Origin: an uncultured Eubacteriales bacterium
Lineage (GTDB): Bacteria > Bacillota > Clostridia > Oscillospirales > Oscillospiraceae
Length of the DNA: 6,527 nt
Assembly: GCA_900549545.1 (NCBI GenBank)
Contig: URPA01000082.1
Coordinates: 1-6,527, forward strand
Direction: 5' to 3'
In this document: one piece after another, positions 1-5,823 of the stretch
Position numbering within the stretch: position 1 is the first letter of the stretch
How the letters are laid out: every line of letters starts with the position of its first letter
Translations under genes and position numbers: made by a program
The notes under the pieces: generated by a model
What the model was told of the DNA's origin: nothing
The model's input: only the letters and a program-made list of their open reading frames with translations
The model's database searches: none

Positions 1-46
1 AGCTTCGCTGACAGCTCCCCTTACGCAGGGGAGCCTTGGTGCAGTG
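1..46 (-). repeat. Partial dispersed hairpin repeat at left edge
   Basis: A perfect 7-bp stem GCTCCCC (14-20) / GGGGAGC (28-34) encloses a 7-nt loop. Next to it lies GCTTCGCTGAC (2-12), which read on the minus strand looks like the start of a second hairpin (GTCAGC-GAA-GC...) cut off by the window edge. Two adjacent hairpins of this kind resemble the small GC-rich intergenic repeats dispersed in Oscillospiraceae genomes; that match is from memory. No open reading frame or transposase is associated. It lies beyond the terminator of the redox operon and is in the opposite orientation to the repeat at the right edge. Confidence 0.55.
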
Positions 47-108
47 CAAACAGTTTTACAACTTTAGATTTGTTGCTCTGCTCAATCTCATTTTAACACA
101 TTACAAGT

Positions 109-159
109 CAAAAACAAGGGGGCTGTCTCTCATGATTTAAAACCATGAAAGACAGCCCC
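109..159 (-). terminator. Rho-independent terminator of the flavodoxin-CMD operon
   Basis: A 16-bp stem is formed by 119-134 and 144-159 around a 9-nt loop. The single C/A mismatch seen on the plus strand (129 with 149) becomes a G-U wobble in minus-strand RNA, so the hairpin is fully paired only when transcribed leftward. Read on the minus strand the stem is followed by CTTGTTTTT, a U-rich tail. It sits about 45 nt past the stop codon of the CMD gene, so it ends the leftward operon. Confidence 0.9.
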
Positions 160-204
160 AGCACTGTTTTACAAGTACTGCGCACAATATGGGCGCTCAA
201 ATTA

Positions 205-888
205 TTACTCCGCCGCTTTTTCGATGCAGCTGAGAGCGTTCAAGCTGCGGGGGTAGCCGATATACGGCACACATTGGGAGACGACGCGCTTGAGATAGTC
301 CTTGTCGTTGCCCATGTTCATGTTACCCTTGGCGTGGGCAATGAGCTGCGGCTCGCAGCCGCCCTGCGCCATGATAAAGCAGAAGGTGATAAGCTCCCGC
401 TGACGCAGGTCAAGCCCCTTGCGGGTGTAGTAATCCCCGAAGCAGTTGGCCGCGAGCCAGCGGCGGATGTGGTCCGCCTTCCAAGCCTCGCGCATATGCT
501 CGCCGAAAATCGCGGCCTGCGCGTCGATGCCCTTCTCAAGGCGGTTGTTCCAATCAGTAGTCGCCTGAGAGGGGAGGGGCATTGCGATGCCCTTTTCCTC
601 AAAGACCCGGTTCGCGGCCTTCAGAAACGGCAGCATCCGCCCGTAGCCGAGATAGTCCGTCCCCTGATAGACGGTCTCCTTGACCATCACGGGGCTGAGG
701 CCCTTCTCAAGGGCACGGGGCAGCAGCCCGGCAAAGGCGTCCACGCCGCCGCAGCCCATCAGCGCTGCCAAAATGGCAAGCCAGCGCTCCGAAGGCGGGA
801 GGCCCTGCCCCGGCTCGTTTACGACCTCGTCAAAGGCGAAGCGCTCAAAGCGCTCGATAAATTCACCGTCGGTTTTTCTAAGCTCCAT
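205..888 (-). CDS. Carboxymuconolactone decarboxylase (CMD/AhpD-like) family protein
   Basis: A 227-residue protein with two CMD-type helical units (about residues 15-100 and 125-220), matching the COG0599 / PF02627 fold. The second unit carries the family signature region: E165, then GGCEPQLIAH (176-185), then GNMNMGND and a PYIGYPR-x-LNAL tail. Compared with the AhpD peroxidase centre (Glu, Cys-x-x-Cys, x3, His), E165, C178 and H185 fit but the second cysteine is Q181, so a disulfide-type AhpD mechanism is not expected. Family members decarboxylate gamma-carboxymuconolactone or act in redox stress; the substrate here cannot be read. The start is the ATG at 888 rather than the in-frame ATG at 924, because GAGGTG (895-900) lies 6 nt upstream and overlaps the flavodoxin stop. 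It is therefore translationally close-coupled to the flavodoxin gene. Cytosolic; no signal peptide or membrane segment. Confidence 0.88.
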   Translation of the reverse strand: MELRKTDGEFIERFERFAFDEVVNEPGQGLPPSERWLAILAALMGCGGVDAFAGLLPRALEKGLSPVMVKETVYQGTDYLGYGRMLPFLKAANRVFEEKGIAMPLPSQATTDWNNRLEKGIDAQAAIFGEHMREAWKADHIRRWLAANCFGDYYTRKGLDLRQRELITFCFIMAQGGCEPQLIAHAKGNMNMGNDKDYLKRVVSQCVPYIGYPRSLNALSCIEKAAE

Positions 889-898
889 TGCTTTCACC

Positions 899-1369
899 TC
901 AGAGGCTCTTGACCCAGCTTTCAAGCTCCTTGTCGGAGCCGCCGTTGAGCAGTCTGCCGTTTTTCCAGCTTGCGCCGGGGGTCAGCTTTTTGAGAGTGTC
1001 GGCGGTATTGCCGATGCCGCTGCCGCCGGAGGTCGCGAAGGGGATGAGGGTCTTGCCGGAAAAATCATAGCTTTCGACAAAGCTCTCCATGATGCGCGGG
1101 GCGACGTACCACCAGATGGGGTAGCCGAGGAAAACCGTGTCGTAATCGGCCATGTTGGGAAGCTTCTCGGCAATCTCCGGGCGTGCGGAGGCGTCATTCA
1201 TCTCAACGGTGCTGCGGCTGTGCTTATCCATCCAGTTGAGGTCAGCGCTGGTGTAGGCAACTTTGGGGCGGATCTCGAACAAATCTGCATTCGCGGCCTT
1301 GGCTATGCGCTCAGCGGCACGCTTGGTCGTGCCGCCGGCGGAAAAATATGCAACTAAGGTTTTGCTCAT
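899..1369 (-). CDS. Flavodoxin family protein
   Basis: A 156-residue single-domain flavodoxin (Flavodoxin_4 type by its pattern). The N-terminal strand MSKTLVAYFS leads into the FMN-phosphate loop S10-AGGTTK, a slight variant of the usual S-x-T-G-T/N-T. The second flavin loop is GYPIWWYVAP (82-91), with W86/W87 placed to stack on the isoalloxazine ring. The third is TSGGSGIGN (113-121). It should bind FMN and shuttle electrons or reduce a small substrate in the cytosol. The start has an excellent ribosome site, TAGGAGGA (1377-1384), 7 nt upstream, and a near-consensus promoter behind it. The CMD gene begins 10 nt after its stop, so the two products probably act on the same redox pathway. Oxidative or electrophile stress is plausible, but no regulator gene is present to support it. 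It is complete, with typical length. Confidence 0.92.
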   Translation of the reverse strand: MSKTLVAYFSAGGTTKRAAERIAKAANADLFEIRPKVAYTSADLNWMDKHSRSTVEMNDASARPEIAEKLPNMADYDTVFLGYPIWWYVAPRIMESFVESYDFSGKTLIPFATSGGSGIGNTADTLKKLTPGASWKNGRLLNGGSDKELESWVKSL

Positions 1370-1407
1370 TATATTTTCCTCCTATGATTGTTTTTTATTG
1401 TGCTGTT

Positions 1408-1436
1408 AGTATAAAACAAAAACGCGGATATATCAA
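1408..1436 (-). promoter_or_regulatory. Sigma-A promoter of the flavodoxin-CMD operon
   Basis: Read on the minus strand, TTGATA (1431-1436) is followed by a 17-nt spacer and TATACT (1408-1413). Each hexamer differs from the sigma-A consensus (TTGACA / TATAAT) at one position. A start near 1401 gives a leader of about 30 nt to the flavodoxin ATG at 1369. The strength suggests steady expression unless an unseen repressor acts. Confidence 0.82.
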
Positions 1437-1489
1437 ATGCTTGCTTTTTATTGCGTGTTATGCCCGCAGAGCATAGATGACGGCCGCTT

Positions 1490-1547
1490 GAATATATTGT
1501 AAAATGTGAGCGCTTGTGATATACTCTATTAAATATATTCACATTTT
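1490..1547. promoter_or_regulatory. Overlapping inverted repeats around the aminopeptidase promoter
   Basis: Two perfect 9-bp inverted-repeat pairs bracket the core promoter. AAAATGTGA (1501-1509) is matched by TCACATTTT (1539-1547), and GAATATATT (1490-1498) by AATATATTC (1532-1540). The first pair spans from the -35/spacer edge to about +16 and the second from upstream of -35 to about +9. The arms straddle the predicted start site, so this looks more like a protein-binding operator than an RNA hairpin. The region is AT-rich, so part of the match could be chance. Confidence 0.4.
1497..1525 (+). promoter_or_regulatory. Extended -10 sigma-A promoter of the aminopeptidase operon
   Basis: TTGTAA (1497-1502), a 17-nt spacer and TATACT (1520-1525), with the extended -10 TG at 1517-1518. 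A start near 1532 gives a leader of about 37 nt. It is divergent from the flavodoxin promoter, the two -35 boxes lying about 60 bp apart, and could drive the whole four-gene run to 5708. Confidence 0.8.
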
Positions 1548-1568
1548 CTGCTGCGGAGGGAGAAAAAC

Positions 1569-2804
1569 ATGGATACTGCAATTTTGAGAAATTACGCCAA
1601 GCTTATTGCCCGCTCCGGGGTGAACGTCATGCCCGGGCAGGAGGTCATATTGAACGCCGAGCCTGACCAGCCCAAGTTTGTTGAGATGCTGGTTGAGGAG
1701 CTCTACCTCGCCGGGGCCGGCAGAGTGAGGGTGGAGTGGCGATATCAGCCCATCACCGCGCTCAATATAAAATACCAAAGCCTTGAGACCCTAAGCGAGG
1801 TTGAGGCCTGGGAGGAGGAGAAGCTGCGCCGCCGCGCGGAGCTGCTGCCCGCTGTAATCTACCTGCACTCCGAGGACCCCGACGGCCTTGGCGGCATAGA
1901 CCAGGACAAGTGGGCCAGAGCGCGGCAGGCCATAAACAAGATAACCAAGCCCTATTCCGACCGGATGGAGAACAAATACCAGTGGTGCGTCGCGGCTGTG
2001 CCGGGGCTTGACTGGGCGCGGAAGGTCTTCCCGGATGCGGCCAGTGACGATGAGGCCATTGAAAAGCTCTGGCAGATGATTCTCCACTGCGCCCGCGCCG
2101 ACGGGCCGGACCCCATTGACGATTGGAAAAAGCACAGCGATAACCTGCGCCGTCGCTGCGATTGGCTCAATTCCCTTAAGCTTCGCAGGCTTGAGTACAA
2201 AAGCGCAAGCAGCGGAACGGATTTTTCCGTGGGCCTGATGCCGAACATGCTGTTTTGCGGTGGGGCGGAGGAGCTTGCCGGCAAGGGCGTGTGGTATAAC
2301 GCGAACATCCCCTCCGAGGAGGTTTTCACCACGCCCATGAGCGGCGACGCGGAGGGCATTGTCTACTCCACGATGCCTCTTTCCTACCGAGGCGTGCTGA
2401 TTGAGGACTTCTCCGTCCGCTTTGAAAATGGGCGCGCCGTGGAGGTTCACGCGAAGAAAAACGAGGAAGCGCTCAAGCTGATGATAGCTATGGACGAGGG
2501 CGCCTGCAAGCTGGGGGAGTGTGCTCTGGTGCCCTGGAAGAGCCCCATCCGCGAGAGCGGCGTTCTGTTTTACAACACCCTCTTTGACGAGAACGCCTCC
2601 TGCCATCTGGCGCTCGGCGCGGGCTACTCCAGCTGCCTTGAAAGCTACTGGGAGTACACTCAGGAGCAGGCCTACGCCATGGGCGTGAACGACTCCATGA
2701 TCCATGAGGACTTCATGATAGGCGCGCCCGACCTGAGCATCGTCGGCATCACCGAGAGCGGCGAGCGGGTGCAGATTTTCAAGGACGGAAACTGGGCTGA
2801 TTAA
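1569..2804 (+). CDS. M29 family metallo-aminopeptidase (AmpS/PepS type)
   Basis: A 411-residue cytosolic peptidase of MEROPS family M29 (PF02073), full length for the family. It should remove N-terminal residues from peptides using a two-metal centre. The N-terminal half carries the family motifs VMPGQEVILNAEP (20-32) and VPGLDWARKVFP (144-155). The C-terminal half has GTDFSVGL (216-223) and the metal ligands expected from AmpS/AmpT structures: E251 in NIPSEEVFTTP, E317 in LGECALVP, H346 in ENASCHLALGAGY, and H379 with D381 in IHEDFMIG, plus Y353. All key positions are intact, so the enzyme is probably active. The start ATG has GGAGGG (1555-1560) 8 nt upstream. It is first in a plus-strand run, 12 nt ahead of the coiled-coil gene. 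The role is most likely general peptide turnover; a specific link to the downstream surface genes is only inference. Confidence 0.95.
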   Translation: MDTAILRNYAKLIARSGVNVMPGQEVILNAEPDQPKFVEMLVEELYLAGAGRVRVEWRYQPITALNIKYQSLETLSEVEAWEEEKLRRRAELLPAVIYLHSEDPDGLGGIDQDKWARARQAINKITKPYSDRMENKYQWCVAAVPGLDWARKVFPDAASDDEAIEKLWQMILHCARADGPDPIDDWKKHSDNLRRRCDWLNSLKLRRLEYKSASSGTDFSVGLMPNMLFCGGAEELAGKGVWYNANIPSEEVFTTPMSGDAEGIVYSTMPLSYRGVLIEDFSVRFENGRAVEVHAKKNEEALKLMIAMDEGACKLGECALVPWKSPIRESGVLFYNTLFDENASCHLALGAGYSSCLESYWEYTQEQAYAMGVNDSMIHEDFMIGAPDLSIVGITESGERVQIFKDGNWAD

Positions 2805-2816
2805 GGAAAGCCGATT

Positions 2817-3161
2817 ATGAACGAGCATGATAATTTCTGCCTTGCTGACAGCATGGCGCGGGCAAACGGATGGCCGCTCGGAGAGCAGCTGGGCTTTGCT
2901 GCGTTTATGGATGACTGCGGCAGGACGGCGGAAGCACAGAAGATGGACGCCGCCTCCGAAACGCAGAGAATAAAGGTGGCCAATATGCTGGCCGCTGTCG
3001 ACGCGCAGATTCGTAAGGTGGACAAACTGATTGAGGAACTTGACAAGCAGAGATGGACCTCGGCTGAGATGATCGCGGCTTTGAAAGCGGAGCAGCGAAA
3101 AACAGACGAAATGATCGAAGCCGTGAAAAGAGAAAAAACAGATAGCCTTTCAGACTTCTGA
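2817..3161 (+). CDS. Small coiled-coil protein of unknown function
   Basis: A 114-residue protein I do not recognise. Residues 1-40 look globular (a LADSMARANGWPLGEQLGFAAFM-like stretch with aromatic and Gly residues). Residues 40-108 are a continuous, strongly charged, heptad-like helix with two related segments, RKVDKLIEELDKQ (66-78) and RKTDEMIEAVKREK (94-107), suggesting a duplicated coiled-coil unit. It has no signal peptide, membrane segment or metal-binding Cys pair (only C8 and C34). The start is supported by AAGGAA (2803-2808), which overlaps the aminopeptidase stop, so translation is probably coupled. The membrane-protein gene follows after 25 nt. It could be a cytosolic adaptor that oligomerises, perhaps with the tail of the next protein; that is inference. 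The composition matches its neighbours, with no sign of recent transfer. Confidence 0.75.
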   Translation: MNEHDNFCLADSMARANGWPLGEQLGFAAFMDDCGRTAEAQKMDAASETQRIKVANMLAAVDAQIRKVDKLIEELDKQRWTSAEMIAALKAEQRKTDEMIEAVKREKTDSLSDF

Positions 3162-3186
3162 AACCAGCAGACAGGAGCGGATAAAA

Positions 3187-3897
3187 ATGAGCAATACCGT
3201 AGAAAAACAGCAAAAAATCAGATTCTGGGTTGAGAAAAAGAGCTTTCTTGTGCAGGCAGCCATCATACTGATGGCCCTGTCTGCGGTGTTTCGCCTGATT
3301 GGCTGCTGGGGTCTGTGGAGCGCCCCCTTCTTCGCCGCGACGCAGATCGTCCTGCCGCTCTGCTGTAACCTCCTGTTTATCGTGTGCCTGCTGCTTCTGG
3401 GCAAGCGGGCCTTCTCGCTGACCTGTGTGCCGCTGCTTGCGGGCATCGTGTTCTTTATCATCAAGGCCTTTACCTTTGATAGCTGGATACACACGGTGCT
3501 CTGCCTCTGCCTTTACATAGGAATCGCGGTTTTGTACGTGCTGGCGGTGTTCGGCTCGGCAAAGATAAAGCTCCTGCTGGCGCCTATATTTGGCATAGTG
3601 TTCCTCTACCATGTGTTTGTGGAGGACCTTGCCGCCCTGCGCGATGTGGAAAACCCCGTGACTCTCGCCGCCGGTATGCAGGAGATGTCCGTTTTGTGCA
3701 TCATCCTCGCCATGTTCTTTGTGAGCCTTGCTATGAAGCGCGTAAAGACCGAGGAGCTGCCCGAGCTTCCGAAGATGAAGGGGCCGAAGATAATCCTGCC
3801 CAAGAAGGGCAGCGAACAGGCTGCCCCCGCCCCGGCAGAGGATACCCAGAGCGCCGCGGAGGCGGAAAAAACAGAGGAAAGCGAAACCAAGAAATGA
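3187..3897 (+). CDS. Six-helix integral membrane protein with charged C-terminal tail, unknown function
   Basis: A 236-residue membrane protein. Hydrophobic segments lie at about residues 20-40, 47-71, 76-94, 101-123, 127-144 and 165-183. A basic N-terminus (residues 1-19) and the KR-rich 184-207 region suggest both ends are cytosolic. After the last helix comes a Lys/Pro-rich stretch (KMKGPKIILPKKG) and then an Ala/Glu/Pro-rich acidic tail to the C-terminus, probably disordered. No transporter, permease or enzyme motif is visible, and I cannot assign a family. The start has AGGAG (3173-3177) 9 nt upstream. Its stop codon overlaps the start of the LRR gene (ATGA), so the two are translationally coupled and the products are probably made in fixed ratio, perhaps as one complex. 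The extreme bias to hydrophobic residues and the complete length argue against a spurious frame. Confidence 0.85.
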   Translation: MSNTVEKQQKIRFWVEKKSFLVQAAIILMALSAVFRLIGCWGLWSAPFFAATQIVLPLCCNLLFIVCLLLLGKRAFSLTCVPLLAGIVFFIIKAFTFDSWIHTVLCLCLYIGIAVLYVLAVFGSAKIKLLLAPIFGIVFLYHVFVEDLAALRDVENPVTLAAGMQEMSVLCIILAMFFVSLAMKRVKTEELPELPKMKGPKIILPKKGSEQAAPAPAEDTQSAAEAEKTEESETKK

Positions 3898-5708
3898 AAA
3901 ACACCGGCACGACCGGCGCGCATACCCCCTATACCGAGCCACAGCCGCCAAAGCGGCGTGGGCTTTGGGAGAGAATTGACGGGAGGCTGCGCCTGCCGAT
4001 AATTATCACCATAGCCGCCGCCGCGACGATTATTCTGCTCGCTCTTGCCATGCTCGGCACGGCGGACGCCCGGGAGTACAGCCGCTACATGAAGGAAGCG
4101 GAGCAGCACATCCGGGACGAGGATTATGACAGTGCCCTGAGCGACCTGCGCAAGGCGGCGGCCATAAACGGCAGCAGCGAGTGCGCGCTGCTGATGGCGG
4201 GCTGCTATCAGGTGCAGGGAAATTATGAAAAGGCCCTGTCAGCCCTGAACCTTGCCAAGGAGCCGAATGAGGCCGTCATAAGCATGATGCGGGAGATCGA
4301 GCGCCTGCGCGCAAAGGAGCTTGCGGCAACAAAGCTGAACATCGCCGGGAAGCTGGTGGATTACGATGCCCAGTCCCTTGTGCTGGACGGGCTGGCGCTT
4401 GAAAACGGCCTGCCCATGGAGCTGGAGCAGCTTAAAAATCTGAGCAGCCTCTCGGCGGTGTCGGCGGGGATAAGCGAGCTCTCGCCGCTTCTGGCCTGCC
4501 CGGGAATTGTGACATTGAACCTCAGCGGCAATGATATTAAGGATATCTCCGCCCTTAAAGAGCTTAAAGGGCTTAAAAGACTGTACCTTGACGATAACCC
4601 GATATCTGACCTGACGCCCATTTTGAGCATGGCGGGCCTGAGCACTCTGAGCATACGGGGCATGGATGTTGATGCCGGAACCCTCGACAGACTGTCCGCC
4701 GCCCTGCCGGACTGCACCATTTACAGCGACATTGGCGACGCGGAGGCGGTTGAGATAGTCCTCGGCGGGCAGCGCTTTCGCTCGGATGTGAAGGAGCTCG
4801 ACCTCAGCGACGCGGGCCTTAAAGATATCAGCGCCCTCAGCCAGTGCGGCAATCTCCGCAAGCTCGACCTCAGCGGAAACCAGATAACGGATATCAGCGT
4901 CCTTGTGAATATCCCCTCGCTCGAGTGGCTGGATATATCGGACAATCAGATAAGCGACCTGAACCCCCTTATCAGCATCAGCACCCTGCGCTCGCTGTAC
5001 GCCCAGAACAACAAAATAAGCGGCACGGCGGCGGTGGGGGCCATGAGCGGCCTGCGGGAGCTTGATTTGTCGAACAACCCCATCGGGGATTTTTCCGGCC
5101 TTAAAAAGCTGCGGGAGCTCAAGGCGCTGCTGATGAAGGACTGCGGCGTCAATGACGAGGGCGTTTCCTATCTTGAATACATTTCCTCCCTGACCCGCCT
5201 TGAGCTTGACAGAAACCCGGATATTACCGCCGAAGCTCTGGACAGCTTCCAGCGCGCCGTCCCAGGCTGCACACTTATCCATTCAGACCTTGTGTTTACA
5301 CTGGATATCGGCGGGCAGAGCGTCCGCACGGATGCAAAGGAGCTGGATATCAGCTACACCGGGACTGATGATTTATCGCCGATTGGTTCAATGGGCTATC
5401 TCGAGAAGCTCAACCTCAGCGGCAACAGCATCACCAATATTTCAATTTTCAATTTCACCGACAGCTCCCAGACGCTGACGGAGCTGAACCTCTCCAATAA
5501 CCTGCTTGGCGATATCTCGGCGATTAATTGCCTCAAGGTGCTAAAAACGCTCGATTTGAGCGATAACAGCATAAGCTCCGTCAAGGCGCTCATGAGCATG
5601 ACGCAGCTGAGAAGGCTGAACCTCAGCGGCAACCCCCTGACCGAGGAGCAGATACAGAGCCTGAGAGAGGCTCTGCCGGAGTGTGAAATAGAATTTTTAA
5701 CAAAATAG
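3894..5708 (+). CDS. Membrane-anchored TPR and leucine-rich-repeat protein
   Basis: A 604-residue protein. Residues 1-34 are a basic cytosolic leader (PPKRRGLWERIDGRLRLP) and 35-55 a single membrane helix; the positive-inside rule puts the rest outside. Residues 58-125 form two TPR-like helical hairpins (YDSALSDLRKAAAI and GNYEKALSALNLA cores). From about 160 to the end are roughly 16 leucine-rich repeats of the 22-residue SDS22/internalin type, L-x-x-L-x-L-S-x-N-x-I-x-D-I-S-x-L. Many units abut exactly (182, 204, 226; 298, 320, 342, 364, 386). The repeats fall into three blocks joined by a recurring linker: an A[LV]P-x-C motif, then GGQ-x-[FV]-R-[ST]-D-x-KELD. No cleavable signal or sortase motif is seen. 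The start is the ATG at 3894: it overlaps the previous stop as ATGA and has GAGGAAA at 3874-3880, whereas upstream starts would run inside the membrane-protein gene. Likely a ligand- or adhesion-type surface protein; the partner is unknown. Confidence 0.88.
   Translation: MKNTGTTGAHTPYTEPQPPKRRGLWERIDGRLRLPIIITIAAAATIILLALAMLGTADAREYSRYMKEAEQHIRDEDYDSALSDLRKAAAINGSSECALLMAGCYQVQGNYEKALSALNLAKEPNEAVISMMREIERLRAKELAATKLNIAGKLVDYDAQSLVLDGLALENGLPMELEQLKNLSSLSAVSAGISELSPLLACPGIVTLNLSGNDIKDISALKELKGLKRLYLDDNPISDLTPILSMAGLSTLSIRGMDVDAGTLDRLSAALPDCTIYSDIGDAEAVEIVLGGQRFRSDVKELDLSDAGLKDISALSQCGNLRKLDLSGNQITDISVLVNIPSLEWLDISDNQISDLNPLISISTLRSLYAQNNKISGTAAVGAMSGLRELDLSNNPIGDFSGLKKLRELKALLMKDCGVNDEGVSYLEYISSLTRLELDRNPDITAEALDSFQRAVPGCTLIHSDLVFTLDIGGQSVRTDAKELDISYTGTDDLSPIGSMGYLEKLNLSGNSITNISIFNFTDSSQTLTELNLSNNLLGDISAINCLKVLKTLDLSDNSISSVKALMSMTQLRRLNLSGNPLTEEQIQSLREALPECEIEFLTK
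4683..5354 (+). repeat. 185-residue super-repeat within the LRR ectodomain
   Basis: Two copies of the same block junction lie at 4683-4808 (residues 264-305) and 5238-5354 (residues 449-487), spaced 555 nt or 185 residues apart. Each reads LD-x-x-x-x-A-[LV]-P-x-C-T-[IL], then a short variable spacer, GGQ-x-[FV]-R-[ST]-D-x-K-E-L-D-[LI]-S. A third, truncated copy (LREALPECEIEF, residues 590-601, at 5661-5696) closes the protein. This points to duplication of whole LRR blocks. The DNA copies have diverged, so the event is not recent. Confidence 0.7.
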
Positions 5709-5712
5709 CCCT

Positions 5713-5740
5713 TTTATTGCCAGCGTTCTTATGCTATAAT
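5713..5740 (+). promoter_or_regulatory. Extended -10 promoter of hpf
   Basis: A perfect TATAAT (5735-5740) is preceded by the extended -10 TG (5732-5733). The -35 is weak: TTTATT at 5713-5718 with a 16-nt spacer is the best fit, and the better hexamer TTGCCA (5717-5722) is too close. Transcription would start near 5747, giving a leader of about 77 nt. There is no terminator between the LRR stop at 5708 and this promoter, so read-through from upstream is also possible. Confidence 0.78.
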
Positions 5741-5750
5741 AACCATACAA

Positions 5751-5805
5751 AGGCTAAGTAAACGATAAATAGCCTGCGTCCCGCGGGCTGTTCATCACCG
5801 TTTAC
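5751..5805 (+). promoter_or_regulatory. Structured 5' leader of hpf with two competing folds
   Basis: Fold A has an outer stem GTAAACG (5758-5764) / CGTTTAC (5799-5805), enclosing an inner hairpin AGCCTGCG (5771-5778) / CGCGGGCT (5782-5789) with one G-U pair and a 3-nt loop. Fold B pairs AGGCTA (5751-5756) with TAGCCT (5770-5775), which uses the inner hairpin's 5' strand and so excludes fold A's inner stem. The outer stem ends 3 nt before the ribosome binding site. Leader RNAs upstream of raiA/hpf genes are known in Firmicutes (the raiA and raiA-hairpin motifs, from memory). This one is too short for the full-size raiA motif; membership in the hairpin type is untested. Confidence 0.55.
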
Positions 5806-5823
5806 CTGAAAGGAGTGGCACTA

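Noticed and set aside
60..118. Possible minus-strand promoter (TTGTTT-N16-TAAAAT) after the CMD terminator
   Set aside because: The hexamers are poor and overlap the terminator's U-tract; the stretch is simply AT-rich and no downstream gene is visible in the window.
145..912. Long plus-strand frame opposite the CMD gene
   Set aside because: It is antisense to a protein with clear CMD motifs, starts inside the terminator hairpin and has no ribosome binding site; its length reflects GC-rich third positions on the other strand.
1459..1475. Short inverted repeat TATGC / GCATA between the divergent promoters
   Set aside because: Five base pairs with a 7-nt spacer is within chance for this length; no support beyond position.
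1791..2828. 345-residue minus-strand frame opposite the aminopeptidase
   Set aside because: Shadow of the M29 gene, whose catalytic residues are intact; no recognisable domain, promoter or ribosome site.
3696..3893. Upstream extension of the LRR reading frame
   Set aside because: It overlaps the membrane-protein gene by about 200 nt, encodes a charged non-family sequence, and the ATGA start at 3894 precedes a good topogenic signal.
2905..3951. 348-residue minus-strand frame across the coiled-coil and membrane genes
   Set aside because: His/Gln/Arg-rich composition typical of an antisense shadow; it spans three plus-strand genes that have proper start signals.
4239..5282. 347-residue minus-strand frame opposite the LRR gene
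   Set aside because: Its apparent periodicity is just the mirror of the LRR repeats on the plus strand.
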